Shown piece by piece: positions 23,901-38,900 of a DNA stretch of 64,000 bases. The notes under the pieces were generated by a model, which worked only from the letters and a program-made list of their open reading frames with translations, had not been told where the DNA came from and ran no database searches. The DNA comes from Echinarachnius parma. Lineage: Eukaryota; Echinodermata; Echinoidea; Clypeasteroida; Echinarachniidae. Each line of letters opens with the position of its first letter. Positions within the stretch are counted from its first letter, which is position 1. The stretch covers positions 1 to 64,000 of the forward strand of contig JBAMJV010005500.1 in the NCBI GenBank assembly GCA_037951105.1. The letters run 5' to 3'. Both the position numbers and the translations under genes were made by a program.

Positions 23901-26900
23901 AGATTTTTCTGGCATGTTGAAAAGCAATTATGTTCCGCTTTACATTATTATAGGAATATATACTTTTTATTAGCTTTTTACATATTTGGACATCCCTTAT
24001 TTTGATAGTTTATATAGAAAGGTAACAAAAGTATGAAATTATTGAACTGAACTATCAATGATCGACAGTAACACATTGGACACAATGGTTCTCATCAACA
24101 AGAGTAATTTACAAATGAAATCAACAACTAAATGAAATTCGATGATTAGCTGTATGTTGTTAAAGGGATAGTTATGTTTTGGTAAAGAGAATACAGTTTT
24201 GGTCAAATTGAATTTTAGTGACCAAAACCTGCACCATTACATTACAAACTTATAGTTATAACTCCACCTTGCTTGAAAGGAATACACAATTATATATGAC
24301 TAATCAAAAAGCCTGTTATCATTCAAAAATAACTTTCAAACTCAAGAGGGCGCTCTCTAAAACCTCGATTTCGATTTCGACCATTTGAAATTAAATATTG
24401 TGCATGTGATGTTTTGGTGAAATAGTGAATAGATAGAAAACGTCAACCTCTTTGTAAATGTTTGAAAAGAGAAAGCATTTAAAGTACCTGAGCGAAGGTT
24501 TAAAAATGCTTGTAACCTAAATAATTTTGGCATCATCGCAAAGGAAATGTTACATTCTTCCTAATAATTCATATATATTTGTCAAAAATTGTCACAGAAT
24601 TGATTAATCTGCTATCTAAAGTGATGAAATTTCGACCCGTTATTCGCACTTGGTCAGCCCGCTGGGTGGGGGTACGATTAATGACGTCACACGTGTGAAG
24701 AGCGCATGAGAGCGTTCCCAAGCCCGTGGGCTTTGTGTACTGTAGGTGTATGTGTATATATACCACCCGAACGCTAAGTATTCTCATCACAATGCCTGAT
24801 CTTCAGGAGGAACTGCTACTAAATGTAGACATCAAAGTTGATGTAAACAGCTCCACAAAAAATAATGTCATTGGTATAGTGATAGTGATGATGATGATGA
24901 TAATTTTGATTATGATGATGATGATGGGAATGTAGGAGGGATAGAATGAAGAGGACGAGACGGAAAATACCATGAATTCATTCTTCAGTAAAGTCACTAA
25001 AAAGACTACTACTTCTACTACTAGTACTATTTACTTGCGAATATTAATTACATATATGCACGGTTATTTTAACTGCATGACATCAACAAATGCAAAGGTA
25101 TGCTCAAGATTCACCGTCATGTCTACATGTATATACATAACCTGAACTATAGTCACCAACAATCACTCTGCGCTAGCTGCCAGGCTAACATGTTTACGAA
25201 AACATCTCGGGAAATTACACGACATAGAAGGATAGACAAATCTATTTGCATGATTCAATATCATATAATAGAATATTCTTTGTAAGCAATAATAAAATGT
25301 AATTAGCTGTTTTCGAGAGATTTGTATTCCACTTACATCATCAGCTGGCGTAAATTCGTTTCATGTGAAGTCTGGATTATAAACCCTCACAAAAAGTTCC
25401 GCAATTCAAGTTTGAGCGTTCATATCTCCCTTATTACTTTATTACCGGTCATAAATGTGTTACCATTGGAAAACTTGTATTCGTCCCTTCACAATAATAT
25501 GACATTTTTTATCATGGAATGTGCATTACAAAGTCAAAAGTGAAATCTTGCAAAAAGCATTAATATGGTCAAACATAATGATAATTCCTCAATCAGTCAA
25601 CAGAACACACTACATCTTCCTAACAACATACACAATCGTTATTGCACCACCTCAAAATAATAAAGATATATTTCATCCTCAAAATAAAATTATAAAACGC
25701 CATTGACATTCACGCATGACCGACTGAACATCATTCATAACACCGTTCTCACAGCAAAAGGAGTGTACCCTGTTGTTTTATCAATGCATTTTGCAACATT
25801 TTACTTTTGACTTTGCCCCATATTCGGGTGTCATGCGCATTCCATGATAACATATTCATAGCAAATGTCATATCAGTTTAAAATGGGGAATACAAGCCTT
25901 CCAATCATATCAAACTCATGAACGGTAATAAAGTAACATGAGAGATATAAACACTCAAACTTGAATTGCGGAACTTCTTGTGAGGGTTTTAATACACAGT
26001 TGTACGTCTCGCTCTACGCTCTAGGCGGGGGACTCGCACGTGTGACGTCATTAATCCGTACTCGGTAATTCCCATTTCAAGCCATATAGAAGTTCTGAGA
26101 AGGGTCTTGGAAACACGCTTCTTATCGCGTTTCATTGATATTTCAAGACTTAAGAGCAGATGATTTGTGTTCTGGTTGGTATAAGCTTCCCGTACATGTA
26201 TAATTTGTCTATTTTGTGATATTTTGTGATATTTCTTCGCTCAGCTACTTTAAAAACATTTCTTAAAGGGGTAGTTTAGTTTTGGTAAGGCTGAACTTTA
26301 GTAACCAAACCTGGACAATAACCTTCAAAACTAATAGTAATAACTCCACTATGCTCGAAAAGTATACAAACTTGCAAAATGACTAAGTAAAAAGCATGTT
26401 ATCATTCAAAAAGAGCCATTTTGATCACGAGAGGGCGCTTTTTTAAAGGCGTCAGTTTCAACCATTTTCCATAGACAATAATGCATGTGATGTTTTATTA
26501 CCAGACTGATTTTATAGAGAGAACATCAACAACTACTTAAATAACACTTTCGAAATTTTTTGAGAAAGTGGAAGCATTTTTTGAATTTTTTGAAAAAACC
26601 GTTAATTATTTGGGCCCCAAATAATTATAAGATCAGATACATTTATTGATATTTCAGCCGTTTGTGGGCCGATTTCGACCAAATAAAGTTTATTCTGCCA
26701 TTAAAATTGCATGTTCTCTCAAATTTGACACTCAGTTTTTAATTACCTCACAAAAAAATTGCGATGTGCAGCGCCCTCTCTACCAAAACTAAACTACCCC
26801 TTTAATGGCTTGTTCAAAATTATCGAATGATTGTGGGTCCCCACAATTATTACAAATGGTTATGGGTCATTCCACAGGTTGAGACGATCATGTAAAGTGA

Positions 26901-29900
26901 GTAACCAAGACATTATAAGGATTTGCATGTAGAAGATCGAAATTTCTCAAGTTTTGATTTCACACAAAAAGCGTTCAGAATGTATACTTCGTTGTGACAA
27001 GAAGTTGTTTGGTTCATATCTATAATAAGAAAATTACAGCTCTAAGAATGAGTCAAGGTATCTCCAATGTAACGTGAGTAACCGTGAAAATGGCCCTAAT
27101 GTTTATGGATATTTCAGCCATTTCTGAACCGATTTGGGTAACAAAAAAGTTTATTCTGTCATTCAAATTGTATGCTCTTTCAAATTTGACACTCAGTTTT
27201 TCATTATCATTATTATTTTGTGAAGCGCCCTCTATACCATATCTCAAATATCCCTTTAAGTCTTTAAGGTCTATAGGAGATTTAGGCTTCTTGTAGACGA
27301 CAAAATATTTACACCTGATATTAATTAATTATATGCGAATTAAAACACTAACAAAAAGTACCGCAATTAAAGTTTGACCGCTCATATTTCTCCTACTCCT
27401 TCATTACCCTAAATGTGGTATCATTGGAAAATCCACCGCAATTGCAGTACTCCAAAAACGGAAGGCTGAGTCGGTTCGGTCGATCACACAGGTTACCGAC
27501 CGTTTCAATCGGGACCCGGTTTCGTTTTTACGGAAACGGTGCCCCGAATAAAAAAAATTATAAAAATGTTAAAAAAAGAAATTAAGATTATCACTTAATG
27601 TAGCGGAATTCAAATAAAAACGGGGCAATCGATATCATTTACTTTAAAGAGTGGTTATTTTCGAGAAATTCTTGGTTCGTTACTTCGTTTGACAGTCAGA
27701 AATTGAACAGGAAGCGCAAAATTGCTAGTCATTTGAACGCTATTGCCTACGGATGTTCACACAAAGTTAGGCCGACACTCCCGGGGAGTGTATGTATGAT
27801 CGAGCTGATGAGCCAGTGCATTCAAAAAGTGGCTCAAAGTACGTATTTGGGTAATTTATACCATTTTAAAATGTTTTGATATTCTACTTACATGATTCTA
27901 TGGCGTTTGAAAGCTGAACAGAACAAAAAATAAGCCCCGAAACAATGAAAAAAACTGTGCAAATTATCGGGAAATTTCGATCGCAGCGGTGCACCGCGAT
28001 GCTAGCTGGCCGACTGAAGTTAGCGTGCGTGCCGCGCCGGGAACTTAGCTAGCATATCATATAGCATGCACTCGCGATCTTCTCGCGATATCGGGACCCG
28101 AAAAACTTGCTGCTAACTTTAACCTTCGATTTTAGCGGCTTGTTTCAGCTTGGCGTGATGCTGAACAAACGATCGATTTCTAGGTCCAATTTACTTCGGA
28201 AAAAAATACTTTCCTTGCGAAACGTGAGTTAATTCTGGATAGTCTGTAACTATTTTCCCGTAAAGATTGATATGTAAATCCATAAAAGCGTCAATATTTG
28301 TAATGTTATTTGCATATAAAAAGAGCAATATAAAGCCCCAAACGATTGCGTGATTTTACCGGTCCGAGTTTCGACGGCAAAAATTTATCGGGATACCGGT
28401 TCCCGACCGGTTACAGTTTATATTCCGAATATATCCGACATGACTCAGGCTTACTTTTTTTATTGTATTAATGACCACTTCAAAATCATTCGATCCCCCA
28501 AGGTAAGGATAATACGCCATTGACATTCATGCTTGATCGCCTCAACTTCATTCAAATATAACTTTTTCTCCCAATGACTGCATGATAAATCATATTGACA
28601 ATATCATTGTATTTTGCAACATTTTACTTTTGACTTTGCCCCATATTCGGTTATAATAGAAAGATTAAACGAGAACTTACCTGTTTGAAGTTTAATCCTT
28701 ATTTTATAAGGAATGAAGTGGGGATATTACGTTAACAAGAGAGAGCCCGCTAGCGCGCACGTAGGTCACGTGATGTCAATCTTGGAAGCAGAAGAAGGGT
28801 TGTGACTGCTGAAACTAAGAGAGATTATCGAGAACTAAAAACCTGTTGATTTTATACCCTTGAAATATATCCAATGGGAGGGAGAGGAAGGACGTAATAT
28901 CCCCACTTCATTCCTTATAAAATAAGGATTAAACTTCAAACAGGTAAGTTCTCGTTTAATCTTTCTATTTTATTACGTAATTTCAGGGGCGTCGATCCGT
29001 TCTTGCGATTGGGGGGGCGAAATTTGAAAAAAAATTCCAGAGTGACCACTGAAAGAGCTAAAAGCCCCACATTGGCATGCCCGGAAGTTTTATTATGCGC
29101 TCATTGAAAGTGTCTTGATGGCTCGAAGACCTGACTTTGGGGGGCACCCATATTTGGGGACAATAATGGGGGTCCAAGGGGCGGAGCCCCCGGAAGCTTT
29201 TAGATTTCAGACATTTGCAACTCCTATCATGGGTGTTAAAATTGTATAAAATAGTGAACCTACTCGTAACGTATTTTAAAGGGCATAGCGAGGAAAAGAT
29301 TGAGCCTTGCATGAGATGGATCCACATGATCCTGTATACTATAGAGCCATCGATATAGTCTAGGGCATTTGGTTCCCATGAAACTAAGCAAGGGCGTCAC
29401 CAACTTCTCAAAAGTGGAGGAGAGACATTGCGAGGAAGCGAAGCGACCGAGCGTGGGAGGGGGTGTCCCCCTCCCACAGTAGGGAGCTTTTGTATTTTTG
29501 GGCGTGAAATTGTGCGATTTGGTGCACACCTGAGACAGAAATTTCACGTAATATGAAGTATATAAGTATGGAACCAAACATACATAATGACAAAGGGAGG
29601 GGGACAATCTCCTCCACTTTCAAATGTGGGGGGACATGATATTTCAATTTGATTTGCGTTCAGCGCATATGGACCGAATTGACTGAAAGATATATTTCAG
29701 ATTCTTTTATTTTTTGTGACGGTGTGCTATCTATAGATGAGGGTTTAATAAACTTCGTTTGAGGTGTGCGTTTGAGAAATTACACTGCCCAACACATTTC
29801 GAAAGGTGAGTTCCCGCAACCAAAATGAAACTTGCAATACGAGAAACTGTATGCGCGCGAAGCGCGCGGTAAAAAAGAGATTTACAGTCCTTTTCAAACT

Positions 29901-32900
29901 AAAAAACGGCTATTTTGAAGATTAATTATTGATAAATGTGTCTTTCCCCTCTTTGGCATTATATCACTTGATTTTTTTCTTCCTCATTTTCGGAATTATT
30001 GGGGGGGGGCGAAATGATATGTTCGCCCCCCCAATATTTTCATTGGGGGGGCGACCGCCCCCCCTGCCCCCCCCCCCCCCCCCCCCCCCAGGATCGACGC
30101 CCCTGCGTAATTTCGTGAGATATTACGTTAACAAGAGATTTCGAAGCCCAGCAGTCACAATCCTGCTAATAAACATAGCAGATAAGTTATTCTGAATAAC
30201 TCAATCCTCGAAGGACAAAATGAATAAGACTGCAGAGTAAATACCTGGACAATTGTTACTGTGACTGTCCGATGACTGCGGAAGCGAAGGATGTCGTGTT
30301 CTCCGTAGGCTTCCTGTAGTACCTTTGGAAGGTCTTTTCATTTGACCATCCTGCTTGGTCCAGTATCTGCTGCACTGTCAAGTTTGCACCACATGCGGCT
30401 GATGTAGATGCTGCCCTCGTAGAATGGGCCTTGTACACCCCCGTGTCAATTCCTGCTGCTGCCATAGTCAGCTTTATCCATCTGGCAATAGTAGCTGCTG
30501 TAACACGCTTGTGGGGTTTCTGGTAGCTAATAAACAAACCGCGTTCTTCGCCGCGGATCTTGTTGGTTTCAAGAATGTACCTTTTCAGATAACGCACAAT
30601 ACACAGTCTCCTGTCTGGAGCATAGGCATGCAGTTTTAGAACATAATCTGCTTTTCCTGGCCTCGATTGTTTTAGTAGTTCTTGAAACATAAAGACTACT
30701 TTATCTTCTTTCATCACCATGTAGTCCAAATTTAAGAGGTGGATAGACTGCACACGTTGTGCTGCTAACAGCGCAATCAACATACATAACTTCATAGTTA
30801 GCGTTTTCAGGTCCAATCCTGTCGCTGGTGAAAGCCTTCTTAGATGATTTAGTACAATGGCCACGTCCCATACTTCTTTGTATCTTGGCTGCGGTGGTCT
30901 TTTATGAAAAATTCCTCTCATGAATCGGCTGATAAGTGGATGGTTTCCAATTTCAAACATATTGTCACTAAATACAAGAAAGGATGATAGAGCGCTACGT
31001 GCTTGGTTCACGACGCTATATCCTGCGTTTTGATCATAGAATAGTTCACTTAGGAATTCCAGCACCATGTTAACATCGGCATGGAGATGATTTATGTTCT
31101 TTCTGGAGCAGAAATCCGTCCACTTTCGGATGTAAACTGCGTATTGTCTTCTTGTTGACGGTCTCCACGAAGCAGAGGTGATGCTGATAATTCTTTTGTG
31201 TAGTCCTAATTTTTCCAGGGGGTCGGACATAATCTGCAACATAAAAGATCCAAATATTGATTTAATGGGTGAGGAACATGAGTAACTGGTTGTACTAAGA
31301 GTGAGCTAGATCTTGGAATAAACATGGCCTCCCCCACTGTCATGTTCTGCAGCACTGGGAACCATGGTTGAGATGGCCAATTGGGTACGACCATAATGCC
31401 TGTTGCCTCATCATCCTGATTTTTTGAAGGCATAGAAATATAATCTACTCCAATCAATAGTGAAGGCATCAACATTCTCTGCATCTGGGTCTGGGTACCA
31501 GGACACATATCTATCTAGCTGTTTGTTAAAGAGGTGTTATAAATCATTCCAATTTGAGTTCATATTTTAACATCAAGAAGCTGACATATAAATGATAACA
31601 AATTAGTGTTTACGAATAACTGTACAAAAAAAAAAAAAAAAAAAAACATTTTGGGGGAATTCCCAAAATCGATGTTTTAGAAAAAGGAAAGGTCACGGTA
31701 ATTTGTGTGACGTCATAACAAGGAACACATTGGCTGGGCATGGACAGGGGCAAGATAACGCGCGTGTTACGTATGGGACATTTCAGAGACTTTCACTCCA
31801 AAAAAAAAATGTAGAGGGACTTTGATTTTATTCTTTTACCATCTCCATTACTGGTATCTATGAGAAGAATAACCTTGGTAAAGATGGTGACCTTTGACCT
31901 TTGCAATAACATGTTATTATATAAAATGTATGGCGTTACGTATGGGACCAGAATAAATGAGGTTTTTTATATATAATTTTTAAGTTGAAAACTCTGTGAA
32001 AGTAATTTAGAGGACAGGTTGTAATTTCAATTTCAATTTCAATTTCAATTTATTCTTGCTTCCAACAAAACATTACAAATGAATAATGATAATTTGCACA
32101 AAATAGTGATATACATATTGGAAACAAGAGGGGTCCACTAAAAAGCAATGCTTGTACAATTGTGGAACCCTCAAATAATAGTTAGGTATATTGTACATTT
32201 AAATTAAAACATTCTAGACTACAACAACATAAACAAATATAGAGAGGAAAAAGGGGGAAAAGGGGATGCCAACAGAGACCAACATGGGACAAGAGAGAAC
32301 TTTACACGACACAAATAGGAGAAGACGCACACAATACAAACAATGAGACACTGCCAAAAGGAAGTGAGAGATCGGAGGTACAAATGTATGTAAAAGATAA
32401 GCTGCAAGTGGGGTTCAAGTGAAAATAAGGAAAAAGACTTGCGCATAATAGAATTGAACAATGCATGAGAAGGCACAATATATAATATCAGATTACATTT
32501 TGAGTCCGCGAGTAAAGAATGACCTTGTTTAAGGATGACGTAAGCACGAAATAAGAGTAAATGGGAGATATAATTCAATGATGTTTATAAGATTGTAATA
32601 AAAACAATTTTAATTTTTTCTTAAAGATATTAATCGATGGAGCATTTTTTATTTCATTACTTAAAGAATTCCATAATTTAGGACCTTCATATATAAATGT
32701 ATTTTGAGCAAGTAGGGTAAATGAAATTCTTCAGAATGTCTAGTTGGATAATTATGAACTGAACTATTTTTTAAAAACATTTCTTGAAAAACAGATGGTA
32801 GCATGTTATTATTATAATTATACATAAATTGACCAAGCTGAAATAAAAATAGGTCTTTTACCTTCAGTATCTTATTTTCAAAAAATAAAGAGTCAGTATG

Positions 32901-35900
32901 GGAGCGAAAAGGGGAATTACAAATAATACGAATAACCTTCTTTTGTAATAACAACACTTTATCTAATAAAGTTTCATGTGTGTTTCCCCAAACTAAAAGA
33001 CCATAATTTAAGTATGGGAGTATCAAAGAACTATAAAGCATAATTAGTGAAGTAAAAGGAAGACATGTTTTTACTTTATAAATAATACCAATATTACGAG
33101 AAATAGTTTTACAAATATTATCAATATGATGTTTCCAAGAAAGGTTACTATCAACCGTTACACCCAGAAATTTAATGAATGAAACACGCTCCAATGGGGT
33201 GTTTTCAAAAACTATGTTAGCCGGTAACGAAGAATCTATAGATTTACTAAACAACATATATTTCGTTTTCTGGAGATTCAATGATAATTTGTTCGCTCTA
33301 ATCCATGATAAAATATGACTCAATTCAATATTAATAATTTCAACTAATCTATGAGAATCCGTATGAGAAAAAAACAAATTTGTATCATCAGCAAAAAGTA
33401 CGAATGACAAAATTTCGGACGATCGACAGAAGTCATTAATATATAAAATAAATAAAAGTGGGCCTAATATACTACCTTGTGGAACACCACAATTTATATT
33501 ACGGGGAGCTGAAGAGTTATCATTTAAAAATACATACTGCCTTCTGTCTGAAAGATAGCTCCTGAACCACTCCAAGGCCAACCCACGTATACCATAATGT
33601 GAAAGTTTATAAAGTAAAATATCGTGGTTAATCGTGTCGAAGGCCTTGGAGAAGTCCAGGAAAATGCCTATCGTATGAGACGATTTGTCGATTGCATGAG
33701 CTACCTTCTCAATAAGGGACAATAATGCGTGTACAGTATTGTGTTTTTCCCTAAAACCAAATTGGAGACTAGAAAAAATATTGTTATTTTTTAAAAAGGA
33801 TACTGTACGTGAATATATTACCTTTTCTAAAATTTTTGAAAAAGAGGATAATAAGGAAATCGGTCGATAATTATTTACATCTAATTTATCGCCCTTTTTA
33901 AACAAAGGAATTACTTTGGCAATTTTCATAGAGTTTGGTACCTGGCCATATAATAAAGACAAGTTAAAAATATGAACGAGAGGATCCACAACAGAAGGTA
34001 TAATGCCCTTTAAAATAAAATTATTAATTTCATCATGGCCAGAACTTTTCTTAGAATCAAATTTCGAAACAATATCTAAAATTTCATATCTATGAATAGG
34101 AAAAAAAATATAGAGTTAGAATTGGGCTGGCCCAAAAAATCAGCAAAATGCTTATTTGATGCGGGAATATTAATAGCAAGATTTTCACCAATCGAAGAAA
34201 AGTAATTATTTAAAATATTTACTATATCCCTAGGATCCTCAACAATCTCATCATTAAACTTAATTTTTGTTATGTCAGATTTATTATTAGTAACATTCAT
34301 TGCCTGTTTAATCATTTTCCAAGTATTTTTCATATCATGTTTATACAAAGCCAACATATTTTCAAAATACCCTTTCTTTTCCAAACGAATAATCTTAGTC
34401 AAAATATTTTTATAAGATGTATATTTAATTTTTAACCTTTCTGTGCCATCTAATTTATATTTATAAAAAAGATTATTTTTCCTATTTATCGAACGTAATA
34501 TCGATTTAGTGATCCAAGGAAGCCTTGGTGTTTTTTTATAATCAGTTTAACTCTTTGTTTAGGAATACAAGTATCTAATTGATCATTCAAAATATCACAA
34601 AAATTATCGTAAGAAGAATTTACTTCATCTACACCATAAACAGGAGACCAATCTACATGTTCAAGACTAGAAGCAAGACTAGCTAATTTTTCATTATTGA
34701 CTTTTCGTCTAAATAAACGTGGGTCATTATTATTAATTGATTGAGATAAAGTATAATGTGTCACAATAGGATAATGGTCAGTTATGTCTGAAAGAACAAT
34801 ATAAGAGTCAGGTTGGGGGATGACATTTGAAAATATGTTATCTATTAAGGAGGAAGAGGAGTTTGTCACACGAGTGGGCTTAGAAATAAGAGGTAAAAAA
34901 GATGCAGAGAGGAGGGTCTCGAGAAATTCTTGGGACACATTATTATGTTCATGATTTAATAAATTTATATTAAAGTCCCCCATTAAAAAAACATCCTTAT
35001 TTATAAACACTGGACTTCGCAAAAGTCGGATAATTGCGTCAAAAATTCTCTAGGGTTACAATTAGGGGGTCGATAAGTAACTCCGACTATAATATTTTTA
35101 CCTCCAGGATTCATAATTTCAATAAAAAGAGTCTCAAGAACATTATTAATTATTGATATATTATCATGCAAAACATAATTCAAAGATTTAAGCACATATA
35201 AGGCGACGCCACCGCCGACTCTCCCTTGCCTATTTTTAAAAACAAAATCATATTCATCAATTAGAAAGGGTAAGTTAGAATCATGGGATAACCAAGTTTC
35301 AGTTAGTCCAATTAAAGAAAGCTGTTTATTGGAAGGGTTATCTAAAAATGATAGCAATTCATCAAAATGTTTATTCAAACTTCGTATATTTAAGTGCAAT
35401 AACGAGAATGTATCATTATTAAAATCTTTAATAATATTATAAAACTGTGTATTTGTTATATACTTTGTAAAAGAATATTGTGCTGGATCATCGTGATCTA
35501 AATTCAAGTTCAACTCTTCAGAAGATGAGTTTATATTTTCAATAACAGTTTCATCAAAGGTTCCTGTATGATTAACAAAAAATTGATTGTTAGCTTGAAT
35601 GGGTCTTAATACATCAAAAAGGTCATCGTCGCTCACAGACTCAAAAGGTAAGTGGTGATCTAAATCAGCCATCATAACTGTACAAAAACAAAATCTGAGT
35701 AACCAAAACCAAATAGCATATCATAATCAATATACAGTTCGCAGCGCTTGAACAATGACTTAAAAGAAAAGAAGAAAACATCGGTGCAGACATAGAGCTC
35801 AAGAAAGGATAATGAAGACCACCATTTGCAGTTGGTAAGAAGTGAGACACAAAAACACGAATACAAAATAGACATGAACACACATTGAGACACTGTTGGC

Positions 35901-38900
35901 ATAACAAACGAGCGAGAGGAAACAATATAATGACGGTGCAGTATGCTTAATAGCGAGGCACCCATTGGAAGATATATAATTGTTGAACGAAAATCGTTGC
36001 TAAAAAGATGAAATATTGCGCGAAAATACAAAATCAAATTGTAAATAAGTTAAGTATAATGGCAAAATAACATAATACTAATAATTCAAAACCAAACGAA
36101 TATATCGTTACTATAATAAAGAGTATACTATAATAAAGAGTATAATATGCGATAACAATTTTCAAAAGCATCAATAATTTCAAATTAAGGACGACCCATA
36201 GAAAGAACTGACCTGATTTCAACAAAAGTTTAAAAAAAGAAAAGAAAAAAAAAGGAGACGTCGCTAATCGTTTCATGAAAGGAATTGCCTTTTCAAAACA
36301 ACTTAAATAGTAACACACATCAAAGCAACGGTATATACAATAGATTGTGGTAAGTGCGAAATCGGTCAATCTATTTCCCAAATAGAGTAAGCGTGGAGTA
36401 CACAGTTACATGCGAAACAATAAAGCAACGAAGTGTGGTGTCACAGCTCATCGTTGCCATAGGCAGCTTGATTCAAGGAAAACAAAAAAAAGAAAAACAA
36501 ATACGTGTGATTGATCGGTTGCCAAGTCAACAGCCAGCCTACCTCAAACCAAAAGTCGGTGTTTTTTTTAAATCATTACTGCCTAAGGTAAAACGAGTGT
36601 GACGACATCACCTGGCACTCTGCGCTCAAGTAAATGAGCGGGAAACAAAAAGAAGGCATTATTTAACCAGAATAATTCGCATGTGACTATTTAACTTATA
36701 ATATATTGAAATTCGAACAAAATATCCCAAGAATATTGCATGGAATAAAACAACAAGTATATACATTACAACTGCCTTGTATCAATAAAGTCATTGACAA
36801 AATTATTATTGAAAGTAATATGAAATTTCAATTAATCATAAACATTAGATAAATACAACAAGCATAAACAACATCAAACGAATCAGTCGTGTATTCAAGG
36901 TATGAGGTAAATGTAAGGCTTTCAAAAGTGTAAACATCTCACGATGAAAGAGAACCTGTCACGGGAACTGACCTGGTTTCTGTGATACTCCATGAATGGA
37001 GCTCTTTTGGATGCTTAAAAGAAATAAATCTAAACAATTTTGAATTCAAAATTAATCGAAATTTAGAATATCATAATCTATAAATATACACGTATCAAAA
37101 TGAGTGCGAAACCAGGTTGCTCCTTGTGAAAGGTCGTGAAACACTGCATAGAAAGAAGACTAAATACAAGTTAATAGGGCATTATGCAAAATAATAGAGC
37201 AACAGCATTGGCGACACACTCTTCGTAGCCATGGAAAGCTGGACCCAGACAATGTCAGGCAAGCAGGAATGTGTTATAAATCGCATGCCAAGGAGGCAAT
37301 CAGCCATTATATCATAACAAAAGGGCTCAATTCAAAACAAAAACAAGATATTCAGAATGTTATCAGGGCATACGGAGAAAGTGTGACGCCATTGCTTCGC
37401 TACTCGGCATGTAAAAATACATGGGAAAAAATAAAATACACATCAGCAAATAATAAAGTTTGTATTCAATGATTTAAGTATAGAATGAATAAATAGATAT
37501 GCCTGCAGTTCAAAGAATGATTGGAATAAGAAGACTAATGAGGTTACAAGATGCATTGCAGCTCCGTGTCAGGAAATGAAAGTGCTTGGACTAAAGATAC
37601 ATTATAGATCGATAAAGTGATTCAAACAAATAAATATGACATATACGCAAAAGGATCTGGCTAATTATGAATTAAAGCGAATATGTCACGACTTAATACC
37701 AAATGAATCGGAAAGAATGTATATTTGTATATATACTAATTAATTCCAAATAACTCGTTGAATGTTCGATTATTCACAGAGTTCAAATTTGACAAATATA
37801 AACAAAATAAGTTTTGGAAAAGGTGGATATCAATTAATTTGCATAAAATGTAAAATTGTCTTAGATAGTAGACAATGAAAGTTATAATCAAAGTAATGCA
37901 AAATAGCGATCCAGTTTATAAAGTCAAGAGTCAGTTTAAATGAATATAGATATTGTCTTTAATGATCGACAATTACAGTTTTGTTCAAGATTGAAGTATT
38001 GCTAAAAGGCGAACCAGTTTATACGAGGAGTCAAAAGTTGGATTAGATGAATATAGATGAAAGTATTACTTATCCCAGTTGGTGGTTGGTCCAGGGTGTT
38101 TTTGGTGCTCCGATTTCTGATGGTCGACGAGTTTGCAGGTACAACTTAGTCCCATTGATGCGAATTCTGGTGAGCAGCTTGTTTTCCTTGCGAATCTTGT
38201 AGGCGAGTGTGGCCAGCCGTCCGCGTTCGCGCTTCATCTCCGGCGGGAGATCTGACCGAAGTGTGACTCGAGCAAAGCGATCTGTAGGTTGACCGGCATG
38301 ATGCGCGGGATGAGCGGCTGGCTGCGAAGCTTGTAGAGGCTGGGTGTTGGGGCCAGGAACAGTCTGTTGACTGGAGGGCGGGGGGCGACGTCGACGTTCG
38401 AAGGCTTCGAGAAGGTGGTCGCGGTCCGACATCTTGACGTCCAACTCCTCCCTTACTTTGGGTATGCTTTCTTTTTCGATACATATGATTTTGTCTCCGT
38501 TGAAGCTGACACTTGTTTCCAAATCATGCACTGCACTCCTCATTTCTGCTAAGTCATGTTTGATTAGCCTGATGTCATTACTGACGGTGTCGAATCTTGC
38601 ATTCATGTTATGCGTTAATTGAGAAAACATTGACTGCATACTTTGCAGTAACTCACTGTTTGTGGTGTTGGCTGGCGTGGAAGTCCGAGCGGGGCCAGGG
38701 TTGGCGCCTTGCGTGGTCACGTGATCAACGTTACCGCCCAAACCGCCAGTTGATACAGGGTTCGAAGATATGCTGGGCGGTGCAAGCGACATCTTGCTGT
38801 TTTTTTTGCTAGAATTTCTCTTTCTCAGGTTGTACGACGACGTTGTAGTATTACTCATTTCTTAACATTCTCACTGTGCAGATATTTGGCTCATTATTGT

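Noticed and set aside
36354-37472. Two small plus-strand ORFs in the LINE spacer
   Set aside because: Short, without homology, in AT-rich spacer; expected by chance.
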